A stretch of 64,000 bases of DNA from Spartobacteria bacterium (lineage in GTDB: Bacteria > Verrucomicrobiota > Verrucomicrobiia > Chthoniobacterales > UBA10450), in NCBI GenBank assembly GCA_003134785.1, contig PLCN01000015.1, forward strand, positions 92,037 through 156,036, in the 5' to 3' direction. A program made the translations under genes and the position numbers. The notes below the pieces were generated by a model. That model saw only the letters and a list, made by a program, of their open reading frames with translations. It was not told the DNA's origin and did not search any database. This document shows, in pieces, positions 15,890 through 24,796 of the stretch (its first letter is position 1; every line of letters starts with the position of its first letter).

Positions 15890-17086
15890 ATGACTGCTAG
15901 CTCCGCCTTACCTTCCCGAATTCTCCCAGTCTCGATCCTGACCGGACCTTCTACTCGCGCACTCTTGCAGGACATTGTGACGAGTGATCCGGACGGTCGA
16001 TTCGGTTTCCTAGCCAGTGCGAATAGTAAAGACGATGCAGGTCCCGCGAGCCAGACAATCCCGGAAGCACTGGTGTTCCAGGAGTTGGTGGAGGCGGGCG
16101 AGCAAGGCGGTTATGACCCGGCACAAGTAAGCGCTCAGATCGCAGCCTTTGCTGAGAACGCTAAGGTTGATCACCTTATCGTCGAGTGTGACTCCAGAAC
16201 TCATCCGATTGCATTCGCGTCGCTCTTCTTACCACAGGCGGAAGAGCAAGGTTTGTCAGAGCTTGCCCGGCTCAGCTCCATCGTGCTGTCGATCGACTCC
16301 GAGGCTTTGCTTCACTCGCTTGTTCAAGGCAGGCACGTTCCTGGGCTCGCCTCGCCTTGCATCCTTGCCGACCAAATCGAAATCGCCAACCTGGTCGTGC
16401 TCTCGGGCGACGCTGCCGATGACGACTTCGCAATTGCCCAGGCAATTGTCTTGGCGATCAACCCGCGCGTCCGCATTGTCCCGCGGTCCTCTGAGAAAAG
16501 ATTAGTGAAACTGTTGGATACCCAGATTTCATTTGATTTTGAGGCGGCGACAGAAGGCGCTGGATGGCGGAAAGTGATCGAGGAGGAAACAGGTGCTGGT
16601 GCTAACGACAACAAGATAACGACCTTCGCCTATCGCGCGCGCCAGCCATTCCATCCCGAGAGGCTATGGAACCTACTGCAGAGTCCCCTAGCCGGTATCC
16701 TTCGCGCGAAAGGCTACTTCTGGCTTGCGACCAGGATGAATCTCGTGGGAGGGCTTAACATCGCCGGCTCTGAGTGCCATTACTCTCCCGCGGGCGAATG
16801 GTGGGCCGCGGTCGCTCACAAGGACGGCTCCGAACACCTTGAAATGCCGGACCGTTTCAAGAAGGTGTGGAAGGAACCTTTTGGCGATCGTCGCCAGGCG
16901 ATTGCTTTCATTGGGATCGACGTGGATCATGCGGAGCTTTACGCACAGCTTGACGCCTGTCTTCTAAACGACTCCGAAATGACTGCAGGCAAAAGTAGCT
17001 GGCCAAGCTTGCCTGACCCGTTTCCGGCATGGTCCGCTCACACGCACGACCATGAATGTGACGACCACGACTGTTGTCACCACTAG
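15890..17086 (+). CDS. CobW/G3E-family protein with degenerate GTPase motifs
   Basis: A 398-residue protein with the layout of CobW-type metal chaperone GTPases: an N-terminal P-loop-like domain (residues 10-225), a C-terminal CobW_C-like domain (TFAYRARQPFHPERLWNLLQ to about 370) and a His/Cys tail (HTHDHECDDHDCCHH). The nucleotide-binding motifs are lost: the Walker A position reads LTGPSTRALL rather than GxxGxGKTT, the switch motif reads VECDSRTHP, and the NKxD position reads VLSGDAAD. The CxCC metal motif is absent. It is therefore probably a pseudo-GTPase whose metal-binding tail remains. It follows the subtilase by 27 bases and could belong to that operon. Confidence 0.75.
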   Translation: MTASSALPSRILPVSILTGPSTRALLQDIVTSDPDGRFGFLASANSKDDAGPASQTIPEALVFQELVEAGEQGGYDPAQVSAQIAAFAENAKVDHLIVECDSRTHPIAFASLFLPQAEEQGLSELARLSSIVLSIDSEALLHSLVQGRHVPGLASPCILADQIEIANLVVLSGDAADDDFAIAQAIVLAINPRVRIVPRSSEKRLVKLLDTQISFDFEAATEGAGWRKVIEEETGAGANDNKITTFAYRARQPFHPERLWNLLQSPLAGILRAKGYFWLATRMNLVGGLNIAGSECHYSPAGEWWAAVAHKDGSEHLEMPDRFKKVWKEPFGDRRQAIAFIGIDVDHAELYAQLDACLLNDSEMTAGKSSWPSLPDPFPAWSAHTHDHECDDHDCCHH

Positions 17087-17200
17087 TTCGACCAAGTCCG
17101 GTTAAGTAGCCCTATTCGGTTTCTGATCTCGCGTAGGCGAGGTCCGTCGGCGTCTGACATTCCCTGCAAAGCCTGGCCGCTCGACCGTCTTTACTCGGTC

Positions 17201-17491
17201 ATGATCCAATCCTCACCCTCGGGCTCATCTGCGTCATTTGATAATTCGAATGACGACCTGCCGGCGCTTCCTATTTGGTCGTTTGCGCTCGGGGTTCTGG
17301 CGCTCCTTACCTTCGGACTTACGTCCGTACCGGCCATCATCTGCGGACATCGGGCGCTTGCGGAAACGAGAGGGGCAAGTAGCGGATCGCTAGGACGATC
17401 CGTTGCGGTTATCGGCCTCGTTATTGGTTACGTTGGGGTGGCGCTCCTTGGAACGTGGATAGCGGTGGCGGTTAGGTATCTCTGTGCGTAA
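17201..17491 (+). CDS. DUF4190-type small membrane protein
   Basis: A 96-residue integral membrane protein with two hydrophobic spans (WSFALGVLALLTFGLTSVPA and VAVIGLVIGYVGVALLGTWI) separated by GHRALAETRG, the pattern of the DUF4190 family. The first 20 residues are Ser/Asp-rich. Function is unknown. It ends 26 bases from the convergent DUF4062-TPR gene and has no repeat in the gap. Confidence 0.75.
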   Translation: MIQSSPSGSSASFDNSNDDLPALPIWSFALGVLALLTFGLTSVPAIICGHRALAETRGASSGSLGRSVAVIGLVIGYVGVALLGTWIAVAVRYLCA

Positions 17492-17517
17492 TAACCAGCC
17501 CGGGCCAAAAAGCTCGA

Positions 17518-19389
17518 TTAGTGCCGGCCAGTGTCCTTCTCTAATTTGTCCAGGAGAATCTGATATCTCTTGGTCGATGGATGATCCATACCTAAGACCT
17601 CCCGAGCACCTTCCACGGCCTTGCGCGCCAAAGGCAGTGCTTCCCGAAGCTTACCGGCTCGGGCAAGGCTAAGGGCGAAATTGAAATACGAACTCAAGGT
17701 ATCAGGGTGCCGGGAGCCCAGCACTTTTTCTTCCAGAGCAGTGACTGCTCGATACTCATTTTCCGCTTCGCGAAACTTTTCCTGCTTCGCCAGCACATTC
17801 GCAAGGTTGCTACGAGTCATCATTGTATCAGGATGTTCAGGACCTAGCACTTTCTCTCTTAAGGGCAGAACACGACGAAACTCAGCTTCTGCTTCGGCAT
17901 ATTTGTTCTCACGAGAGAGAACGGTGGCCAGATTATGGCGGCTCATCAAGACGTCGCGATGCTCCGCGCCGAGCACCTTCTCTCTAAGCGCCAGGACCTG
18001 GCGATGCTCGGCTTCCGCTTCGGCATATCTCTCTTGATCGCTTAGAGCATTCGCCAGCCCGCCCCGGCTCGTGAGTGTGGCGGGGTCCTCCGGTCCAAAG
18101 AGCTTCTCCGTGATCTTGACTACTTCGCGATATTGTCTCTCGGCTTCCGCTGGGTTGCCCAACGTTAGCTGTGCTGCCGCGAGGTTCGCGCGAGTTCGTA
18201 TCGTACCAGGATTCTCCGGACCAAACAAACGAACCCGCAGATCGAGAAGCCGCTCCAATAGCTTCTCTGCCTCCTGATATTGCCCTTGATCCAGCATCAA
18301 ATCCGCAATCTCCTGCTGTACCAACGCCCACTCTTTCGGATCGCGTTGAATGTCAGTTAGCTTTTCGGCTCGGCGAAAGTATCGCATGGCATCTGCATAC
18401 TGGAGCCGCTCCGTCGCAGACCAGCCGGCTATCTCCAGGGCTTGCAGGACTATCTCGGGTTTGCCTGCCTTCTCGGCTTCTTCGACAGCGCTCACCGCGG
18501 CTTTCTCTGCTTCCGGATAATCCTTGGTAAAATAAGAAGCATTCGCGCGTTCGTAGCTCGTCGCATCAGGCGCATGCCTCAGGTTCTCGGCTAGCCGCGG
18601 TAACGCCTGTCGCAGGACATTGCCGTCGATCCCCACCTTCTTGCTCAGCTCCTGATAGACCCTTTCTTGCAAGACCGCCGGATCTTCCGTCTTGGATTGC
18701 CGGACCTGAGCCTCCACTTTCGGATAATCCGTCAGCCCCTGCCGAAATTTAGCCATCTCCGTGGCCATGGCAGTCATTGCTTGCTTTGTTTCCCGCAGCT
18801 CCTGCGTAGCCTCTCGCTGGCCCCGGAGCAGCCAGAAACCCAGCGCCACACTAACCACGAGGAGGACAGCTACTCCCGCAGCCCATTGCTTGACGCCGCG
18901 GCGAAGTTTGGTCAGATCGTCCCGCAGTTTGAGCACACCTGTTTCCAACGCTTCACGGCTGGTTAACGAATGAAAGAGATGCGCGTCGGCCCGAATTCGC
19001 CGGCGGTAGGTAGCTTGCAGCTCTCGCAGCTCCTCGGGCTCAGGATCGTGAGCGTCGATGGGGAAAGCTTCGTCAATAAAAAGATACCACACCTTCTTCC
19101 CGCGCTCCCGGGCGCAGAGGGCTTCATATTGGGTATAACTCACCCGGCCATTCTTCACTTCCATCGTTGGAGGTTCAGCGCCGTAGCATCGCCCTACGAG
19201 CTGGACGACGCCTTTGCATTGATCGATCCGTTGCCGCAACACCTCGCGTAGATCGCCGCCTTCCGTTCCGAAAATATCCTGCCAAACCGGCTCGTAACCG
19301 AGGAAGGTCAACGTGTTAGCTACGAGCTGCCGGGCACTACGTAGCTCGCGACTGACCGCAGAAATAAAAATAGGAGGACGCGGCGACAC
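17518..19389 (-). CDS. DUF4062-transmembrane-TPR protein
   Basis: A 623-residue three-part protein. Residues 1-150 are a DUF4062 domain (PIFISAVSRELRSARQLVAN, VWQDIF, VVQLVGRCYGAEP, SYTQYEALCAR), a Rossmann-like module seen at the N terminus of bacterial NLR-like and conflict proteins. One transmembrane span follows (WAAGVAVLLVVSVALGFWLL), then a coiled-coil-like helix and about seven 42-residue kinesin-light-chain-type TPRs (AEAEHRQVLALREKVLG, HPDTMMTRSNLANVLA). With DUF4062 in the cytoplasm the TPRs would be periplasmic. It is last in the leftward operon, 12 bases after the CHAT gene. A candidate effector or adaptor. Confidence 0.83.
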   Translation of the reverse strand: MSPRPPIFISAVSRELRSARQLVANTLTFLGYEPVWQDIFGTEGGDLREVLRQRIDQCKGVVQLVGRCYGAEPPTMEVKNGRVSYTQYEALCARERGKKVWYLFIDEAFPIDAHDPEPEELRELQATYRRRIRADAHLFHSLTSREALETGVLKLRDDLTKLRRGVKQWAAGVAVLLVVSVALGFWLLRGQREATQELRETKQAMTAMATEMAKFRQGLTDYPKVEAQVRQSKTEDPAVLQERVYQELSKKVGIDGNVLRQALPRLAENLRHAPDATSYERANASYFTKDYPEAEKAAVSAVEEAEKAGKPEIVLQALEIAGWSATERLQYADAMRYFRRAEKLTDIQRDPKEWALVQQEIADLMLDQGQYQEAEKLLERLLDLRVRLFGPENPGTIRTRANLAAAQLTLGNPAEAERQYREVVKITEKLFGPEDPATLTSRGGLANALSDQERYAEAEAEHRQVLALREKVLGAEHRDVLMSRHNLATVLSRENKYAEAEAEFRRVLPLREKVLGPEHPDTMMTRSNLANVLAKQEKFREAENEYRAVTALEEKVLGSRHPDTLSSYFNFALSLARAGKLREALPLARKAVEGAREVLGMDHPSTKRYQILLDKLEKDTGRH

Positions 19390-19401
19390 TTTCGATTAAG
19401 A

Positions 19402-22400
19402 CTAACGCCAGTCGCCCATGAGAATAAAGGGCGCCCAGTAAAGTGGCCGTGAGAACTTCGGATTCCGCAGCAGCTTGAGCTCGGCAGTTTGCAGCGCGGC
19501 CGCTTTCGTAACACCGGGAATGGCCAGTTGTTTGTAGAACTCAACCATTAGTTCCTTGGTGCTTTCGTCGCCCACGCTCCAGAGGCTTGCCAGCACGGTA
19601 GTAGCTCCGGCGGTTGAAAAGCCTTCAGCCAGCGAAGTGATCTCCGTGCCATCCGGGTCTTTGCCCCCGACAGCTGATTCGCAGGCAGAGAGGGTGACGA
19701 GAGTTACCTTCTTGAACGGCAGGTCCCAGATTTCGTCCACCTTCAAGCGCTCCAAATCCGGCGGGCCTCCCATGGCCAGCTGAATGTAGCTTTCGGTTGG
19801 ATTAGTGGCATCGAGTCTGCCGTGCGTCGCAAAGTGAATGATTCGTTTGTCCAGGACTTGCTCCTTATGCAAGGATGCTTTCGTTACATCGCCTCCCGAC
19901 ATGACTTCAGTAGAAGGGAAGACCTGCGCGATAGCTTTCACTTCCTGTTCTGACGCGGGCAGGTTTGCACCGGTGGGATTGCCGAACGCGGTCATGCCGC
20001 CGGGTGACTTGGACTTATCTGCCCCCTGAATGACACTCAATACGTCAGCGCCTGCGAGGTAGACGATCTCCTTATCTTCGATGAGGTATCTGATCTTTCC
20101 ATCGGCCTGCTTCTTCGCCAGCGCATGGATAGGTAAATAAAAGAGCCTTTGGTTCGGGATGATCGCCACTGTCTTGATCCCCTCCAACTCAGGCTCGATG
20201 GGCCTAATCAACAGGTCGTAAAGGGCGATCAAGTTCTTATCGAGCGGCCCCCCCTTCTCCCCGCTGATGATCTGCGCGCGGACAGTATCGATCTTCTTCC
20301 AAAGATCCTCCGGCTTGGTCGGAGCTACCACGATTTTCACTTCCTTCGAGTTCACGAGGAAAATGTAAAGCTGATCGGCCATGGGAGCGTATTGGACCAG
20401 CAGGACACCTTCTGGGATGCCTCTTCTCGCAACCTCGAGGGATTTCGGGTTGAACTCCATATGCTGCGCCCAGTTAGGACTCGAAGACTTTATCTTTTCA
20501 AAGACCCGACGCATGTCTCCCTGTCCGGTCACGACGACCCTTTGCAGGTTCTCAATTTTCGTTTGATCGCGCTGTCCTTCCGGCTTTGTCTTCTCCACCT
20601 GGAGTTGAGTGGTAGCTGTCTCCACCTGCTTTTCCAAGGCGCTGGCTTGATCGATGAGGGCCTGAGTGGCTTTGTCACCGCTCTTCACGCTGGAAAGGCG
20701 AAGTGATTCCTGGAGCTTCTTCGATTTAGCCCGGTTGAGATAATCGAATGCTTCGCTCGTTCGATTCAGCTTAACCAAGACTCGAACGATCCGTTCGTAA
20801 GGGCGGTAGTTTCGCTTCACGTCCGCAAACGCGGTCTCCGATGCGGCGGTCGATCGCACGCTTTCCACCAGTTTCACCGCTTCCTTGTATGCTTCCAAGG
20901 CCTTCTCGTTCTCTCCCTTTCCTTCTAGCATTTCACCTTCAATCCCAAGTGTTCCGATCCGGTCGCTAACCGAGCCTGTCTTCGCGTCAGCGGCGTGCGC
21001 TTCGTCGATTAGCGTTTTCGCTTCATCGAGCTTGTTCTGCTTCACCCGGATGGACGCCAGGGTCCGGGTCGAGCCGGAGACAGCTCCCAGGTTGCCCGTC
21101 TTACGCGCCAGCGCGAGCGCCTCTTCCCCACGACTCGCCGCTTCATCCAACTTGCCTTCATCACGCGCGATGACAGCCAGAAAACCTGTAGCTGACACGA
21201 CACTATTCAGCTTATGCGCCGCAGCAAAAATCTGGCGCGCTTGTTCGAGAAAATGCCGGGCGTTCTCGGTGTCGCCCTTGCTATGAGCAAGGTCCGCTGC
21301 TTGTTGGAGCGACTGCGCGGTCCAATCGTCCTGTCCAATGTTTCGCTTCAGCGCGATCGTCTCATTCAACTCTTTCAAAGCCAAGTCGACCTCACCGCTT
21401 TCGGCATGCAAGGAAGCCATGTCACCAAGTACTCGGGCACGGATACGTGCGCGGAAGATCTCGAAGATGTTGATATAACCACCCTTCGGCAGCCCGTCAC
21501 CGAGCTTAAGTGCCTTCTTGTAATAAGAGAACGCGGTCTTCAGGTTGCCTTCCTCCTGGCTGATTCCTCCAAGGTTTGTCAAGGCCAGGGCTTCCGACAT
21601 GGTGTCCGCCGCAATGGTCATATCCCGAGTCATAGCCTCGGACTCTTCGTGCTTGGCCAGCTCTTCCTTCGTCATAGCTGCCTTCTGTTCCGGAGTGTAG
21701 AAGCGATCCTCTCCCAGCGCCTTCTTGCGCACGGCCGCCGAGGCGTCGATACTAGCCAGCGCCTGCTGGTAGTAATCGCGCGCTTTGTCCAGATCGCCCA
21801 CGTTATACACGTACATGCGGGCCAGTGAGTTCAAGCTTTCCTCCAGCTTGCGGTCCGCCATGTCCTCGGGCAGTGCACGGCGCAGAGCCAGGGCTTCAAG
21901 ACCATTCTTCTCCGCCTGGTCGAAAAGAGCGAGGTCCGCTTGCGCGCCCGATACTCGCTCCAGCGCGGTAGCTACCTGGACCTGTTTGTCGTCTATCTCG
22001 GCCTTCGGCGCATTCACTTTTTGGAGGTAGCTCATTTCCAAGCGCCGGATTTCCAGTTCCTGTTGGGTATACTTGAGCAAACTTTCCGCGTCGTCATTTT
22101 CGCGAGCGACCTGCTCGAGCTGAGAGATGGTGTTATAACGTGTGATGTAGCGATTTTTCTCAAAGCCGTGGATGAGCTTTCGCAACATTTCCTTTTTTGA
22201 TTCTTCCGGGGTCGCGAGCTGGGCTTGGAGTCTCTTGATCTGGTCGTCTACCTTGTTGTCCAACTCGACCGCGCCACTGCGCAGGTAATCCTCCAAGTAA
22301 GCACGCGCGTTCACATGGCTGTCTTCCTTAAGTTCCGCGCTCTTCGCAAACCAGGTCGCGGCCTCGTCAAACTTGCCGGCATCGAAGGCCAGCCATGCGA

Positions 22401-22659
22401 TGTCGGACGCGATCTGCATCGCGCTCCTGGCCGCATCGGCCCGCTCTTTCGTTTTCTCCTTTGCCGCGGCACGGATCTCGTCCGCTTTCTTAAACTGTGC
22501 CTCCAACTGGGCCCGGTCGGGCTTTGCACTCGCCGCGGGCGACGGCTTCGCATCCTGACTCCAAAGCGCGGACGGAATTCCTAAGGCAATGAGAGCGAAG
22601 GCAACGAGGGCAGGTCGAAGAAGAAATCTCATCGCATGTCTAGAAACGTTGCTTTTCAT
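19402..22659 (-). CDS. Exported TPR-CHAT caspase-like protease
   Basis: A 1085-residue protein. It starts with a signal-peptide-like segment (FLLRPALVAFALIALGIPSA, cleavage possible after LWSQD), has about 650 residues of TPR and helical repeats, a coiled-coil-like stretch (about 655-735), and a C-terminal CHAT peptidase domain (about 770-1085). The catalytic dyad is present: His946 in IHFATHG and Cys993 in LSACES, and the family's WAPFILMG ending is intact. CHAT proteases are caspase relatives activated by partner binding. Export would be notable, since many characterised CHAT enzymes are cytoplasmic. A second ATG ten codons in could be the start. Confidence 0.88.
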   Translation of the reverse strand: MKSNVSRHAMRFLLRPALVAFALIALGIPSALWSQDAKPSPAASAKPDRAQLEAQFKKADEIRAAAKEKTKERADAARSAMQIASDIAWLAFDAGKFDEAATWFAKSAELKEDSHVNARAYLEDYLRSGAVELDNKVDDQIKRLQAQLATPEESKKEMLRKLIHGFEKNRYITRYNTISQLEQVARENDDAESLLKYTQQELEIRRLEMSYLQKVNAPKAEIDDKQVQVATALERVSGAQADLALFDQAEKNGLEALALRRALPEDMADRKLEESLNSLARMYVYNVGDLDKARDYYQQALASIDASAAVRKKALGEDRFYTPEQKAAMTKEELAKHEESEAMTRDMTIAADTMSEALALTNLGGISQEEGNLKTAFSYYKKALKLGDGLPKGGYINIFEIFRARIRARVLGDMASLHAESGEVDLALKELNETIALKRNIGQDDWTAQSLQQAADLAHSKGDTENARHFLEQARQIFAAAHKLNSVVSATGFLAVIARDEGKLDEAASRGEEALALARKTGNLGAVSGSTRTLASIRVKQNKLDEAKTLIDEAHAADAKTGSVSDRIGTLGIEGEMLEGKGENEKALEAYKEAVKLVESVRSTAASETAFADVKRNYRPYERIVRVLVKLNRTSEAFDYLNRAKSKKLQESLRLSSVKSGDKATQALIDQASALEKQVETATTQLQVEKTKPEGQRDQTKIENLQRVVVTGQGDMRRVFEKIKSSSPNWAQHMEFNPKSLEVARRGIPEGVLLVQYAPMADQLYIFLVNSKEVKIVVAPTKPEDLWKKIDTVRAQIISGEKGGPLDKNLIALYDLLIRPIEPELEGIKTVAIIPNQRLFYLPIHALAKKQADGKIRYLIEDKEIVYLAGADVLSVIQGADKSKSPGGMTAFGNPTGANLPASEQEVKAIAQVFPSTEVMSGGDVTKASLHKEQVLDKRIIHFATHGRLDATNPTESYIQLAMGGPPDLERLKVDEIWDLPFKKVTLVTLSACESAVGGKDPDGTEITSLAEGFSTAGATTVLASLWSVGDESTKELMVEFYKQLAIPGVTKAAALQTAELKLLRNPKFSRPLYWAPFILMGDWR

Positions 22660-22690
22660 GATCTTTGCACGAAATCTTACGCCCGGTTCA

Positions 22691-24796
22691 TTACTTTGTC
22701 TTTAGTTCGTAGATTCCGTTCCAATCTTTCGGCGGATCGGCTCTTAGTTCCTGGCATCTCTCCTCCATAAGCGCACTTGGTTTGTCTCGCTCAACATCGC
22801 GGAGAACAGCGAATCTCTCTTCCGCTGCGGCGAAGTCCCCTTGCTCATAGGCAGCGAAGGCTGAGTTATATTGCTGGGCGATTTTCTCGAAGTTATCAGG
22901 GCTGAAGGGATGTCGCACGTCCAACAGCTCCAGCGGAAGCGTCTTACCTTTTACGAGGACCTTATCAACCAGGCGGATTAACGCTGGTGCGGAGAGTTTG
23001 GCGAAGGCCTCGCGTGTTATCAGGAAGAGTACTCCATAGTGCTTGGTCAGAGATTCGACCCGAGCCGCGGAGTTGATTAAGTCTCCGACGAGGCCGTAAT
23101 CAAGCCGTTGCGCTGATCCCTTATTTCCAATCAATGCACTCCCGCTATGAAGGGCCACGCCATAACCGAAGAGCGTTTTCACCTTGGGATCTAATCTCGG
23201 GCGTAACTCTTCCATTCCTTCAATGAGCGAAAGCGCGGCCCGAAAAGCGCGATCCGTCGCGTCCGGTTGCGGGTCGGGAGCACCCCAGTAGCTCAGGAAC
23301 TGGTCGCCGAGAAAATGTTCCATGCTGCCGTCCTCAGCCATTATCGCTTTGGTCTGCGTTTCAAAGACTTGATTCAAAAGCTGAAAGGTTCCGCCAGGTC
23401 CCAGAGTCTCGGCGATGGAGGTGGAGTTGCGGAGATCCGTGAGAAGGAGAGTCAGTTCCGCTTCCTGCGGTTCCATCGAGCCGGGATTCTTCAGGACATG
23501 CTCCATGATGTGCGGCGAAAAATAGAGACCCATGGTGGCGCGAAGCTTCAGTCTCTGCATGAATTCGTAGCTCTGCCTTCTTCCCAGTTCGACAAAGGTC
23601 ACAAGGCTCCAGACTACACTTGCGCTAACCAGACCCGGCACCCAGCCCGCTTTGATGATGAACACGGCACTGAGTACCCCGGCCAACGCTACAAGAGCGA
23701 TCCAAAACAGAAGAAGCGGCAAGGTTCGCCGAAACAGCCTGGCGATCGCGCCAAATAGAATCAGGGAGAGAATAGCTAAAGCATCCACCCAACGCGGGCT
23801 CCGTCTCAGCCAGTTGCGCTGCATTAGATCGTCCAAGGCCGTCGAATGCAATAGGACCCGCGGCTGATTCGCTGCCAGCGACGTCGTACCCACGTCTCCC
23901 AGCCCCGAGCCGTAGTAGGAGACAAGGATGATTGCGTTGGTCAGCGGTTGTGCGTTGATCTTTCTGCTCGTTTCGTAGAGCTCGCTCAACTGCGACACAT
24001 TGTAGTGCCTGAAAGCAGCGGGACCAGACCCGGCCCATGGGCTTCGATAGTTCAAAAGAACTGGAGCGAGATTTACCTCGCGGGGCTCGATCGTGGTGAA
24101 ATCGCCCGCGATTTCTTCCCATCGCATGAAGCCTGGTCTCGGAAAAGTAACTCCTTTCTCCCAATCCACATCCCGCCAGGCCAGATAACAAGCTAGACCT
24201 AATGATGGCTCATACTTATCTCCGGAGCGGTAGACATAGTCATAATGGCGCAGGACCCCGTCACTATCTGCCTGCACATTGATCAAGCCTGCCGGTGTCA
24301 CTCTATTTCGAAATGGAAAGGATCGGATTCGCTCCTCCTTTCCGTTATCCGCGGAGGGCAGAAGCGCTTCAGCGAAGATCACGCTTCGGCTGTCAGCCTT
24401 GGCGCGCTCTGCTGCCTTCAAAATCGGATCTGCCATGGCCTGATCTCCGCGCCCGAACACGACATCGAACGCTACCACTCGGGCACCGAGCTCAGTCGCC
24501 TCCCTGATGATGGTGGCGACGTTTTGATATTCGAGTTCGAGGGTCGGCAGCTTCTCCAAAGCTTCTCGCGTGACATCGACATGGACAATGCTTGGATCCG
24601 CCGGCGGAGCGAGGCCATGCTCATAACGCCAGCGCAGGACCTGGCCGAACCATCGCATCTCCAGGGGCTCGACCGGACTGCCTGCGACTAGAACCCACAG
24701 TGCGGCCAATCCGCAAATCGCGAGGAGCAGCGGCCACGGAGACCTTAACCAAATCCGCTCATCCGCAGGATTTGTCAGGACCGAATTGCCGGCCAT
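22691..24796 (-). CDS. CHASE2-sensor class III nucleotide cyclase
   Basis: A 701-residue membrane receptor cyclase. One span near residue 30, an extracytoplasmic CHASE2 domain (about 45-335; AFDVVFGRGDQ, LINVQADSDGVLRHY), three closely spaced spans (about 340-405), then a cyclase domain (about 445-620). Both metal-binding Asp residues are present (D454 in LTDLRNS, D498 in FLGDQFLSYWG), as are the transition-state Asn575 and Arg579. The base-selecting Lys and Asp/Thr positions read His494 and Gly568, so ATP or GTP preference is unclear. The ATG overlaps the upstream stop (TGATG). The start could be a GTG three bases upstream. Confidence 0.87.
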   Translation of the reverse strand: MAGNSVLTNPADERIWLRSPWPLLLAICGLAALWVLVAGSPVEPLEMRWFGQVLRWRYEHGLAPPADPSIVHVDVTREALEKLPTLELEYQNVATIIREATELGARVVAFDVVFGRGDQAMADPILKAAERAKADSRSVIFAEALLPSADNGKEERIRSFPFRNRVTPAGLINVQADSDGVLRHYDYVYRSGDKYEPSLGLACYLAWRDVDWEKGVTFPRPGFMRWEEIAGDFTTIEPREVNLAPVLLNYRSPWAGSGPAAFRHYNVSQLSELYETSRKINAQPLTNAIILVSYYGSGLGDVGTTSLAANQPRVLLHSTALDDLMQRNWLRRSPRWVDALAILSLILFGAIARLFRRTLPLLLFWIALVALAGVLSAVFIIKAGWVPGLVSASVVWSLVTFVELGRRQSYEFMQRLKLRATMGLYFSPHIMEHVLKNPGSMEPQEAELTLLLTDLRNSTSIAETLGPGGTFQLLNQVFETQTKAIMAEDGSMEHFLGDQFLSYWGAPDPQPDATDRAFRAALSLIEGMEELRPRLDPKVKTLFGYGVALHSGSALIGNKGSAQRLDYGLVGDLINSAARVESLTKHYGVLFLITREAFAKLSAPALIRLVDKVLVKGKTLPLELLDVRHPFSPDNFEKIAQQYNSAFAAYEQGDFAAAEERFAVLRDVERDKPSALMEERCQELRADPPKDWNGIYELKTK

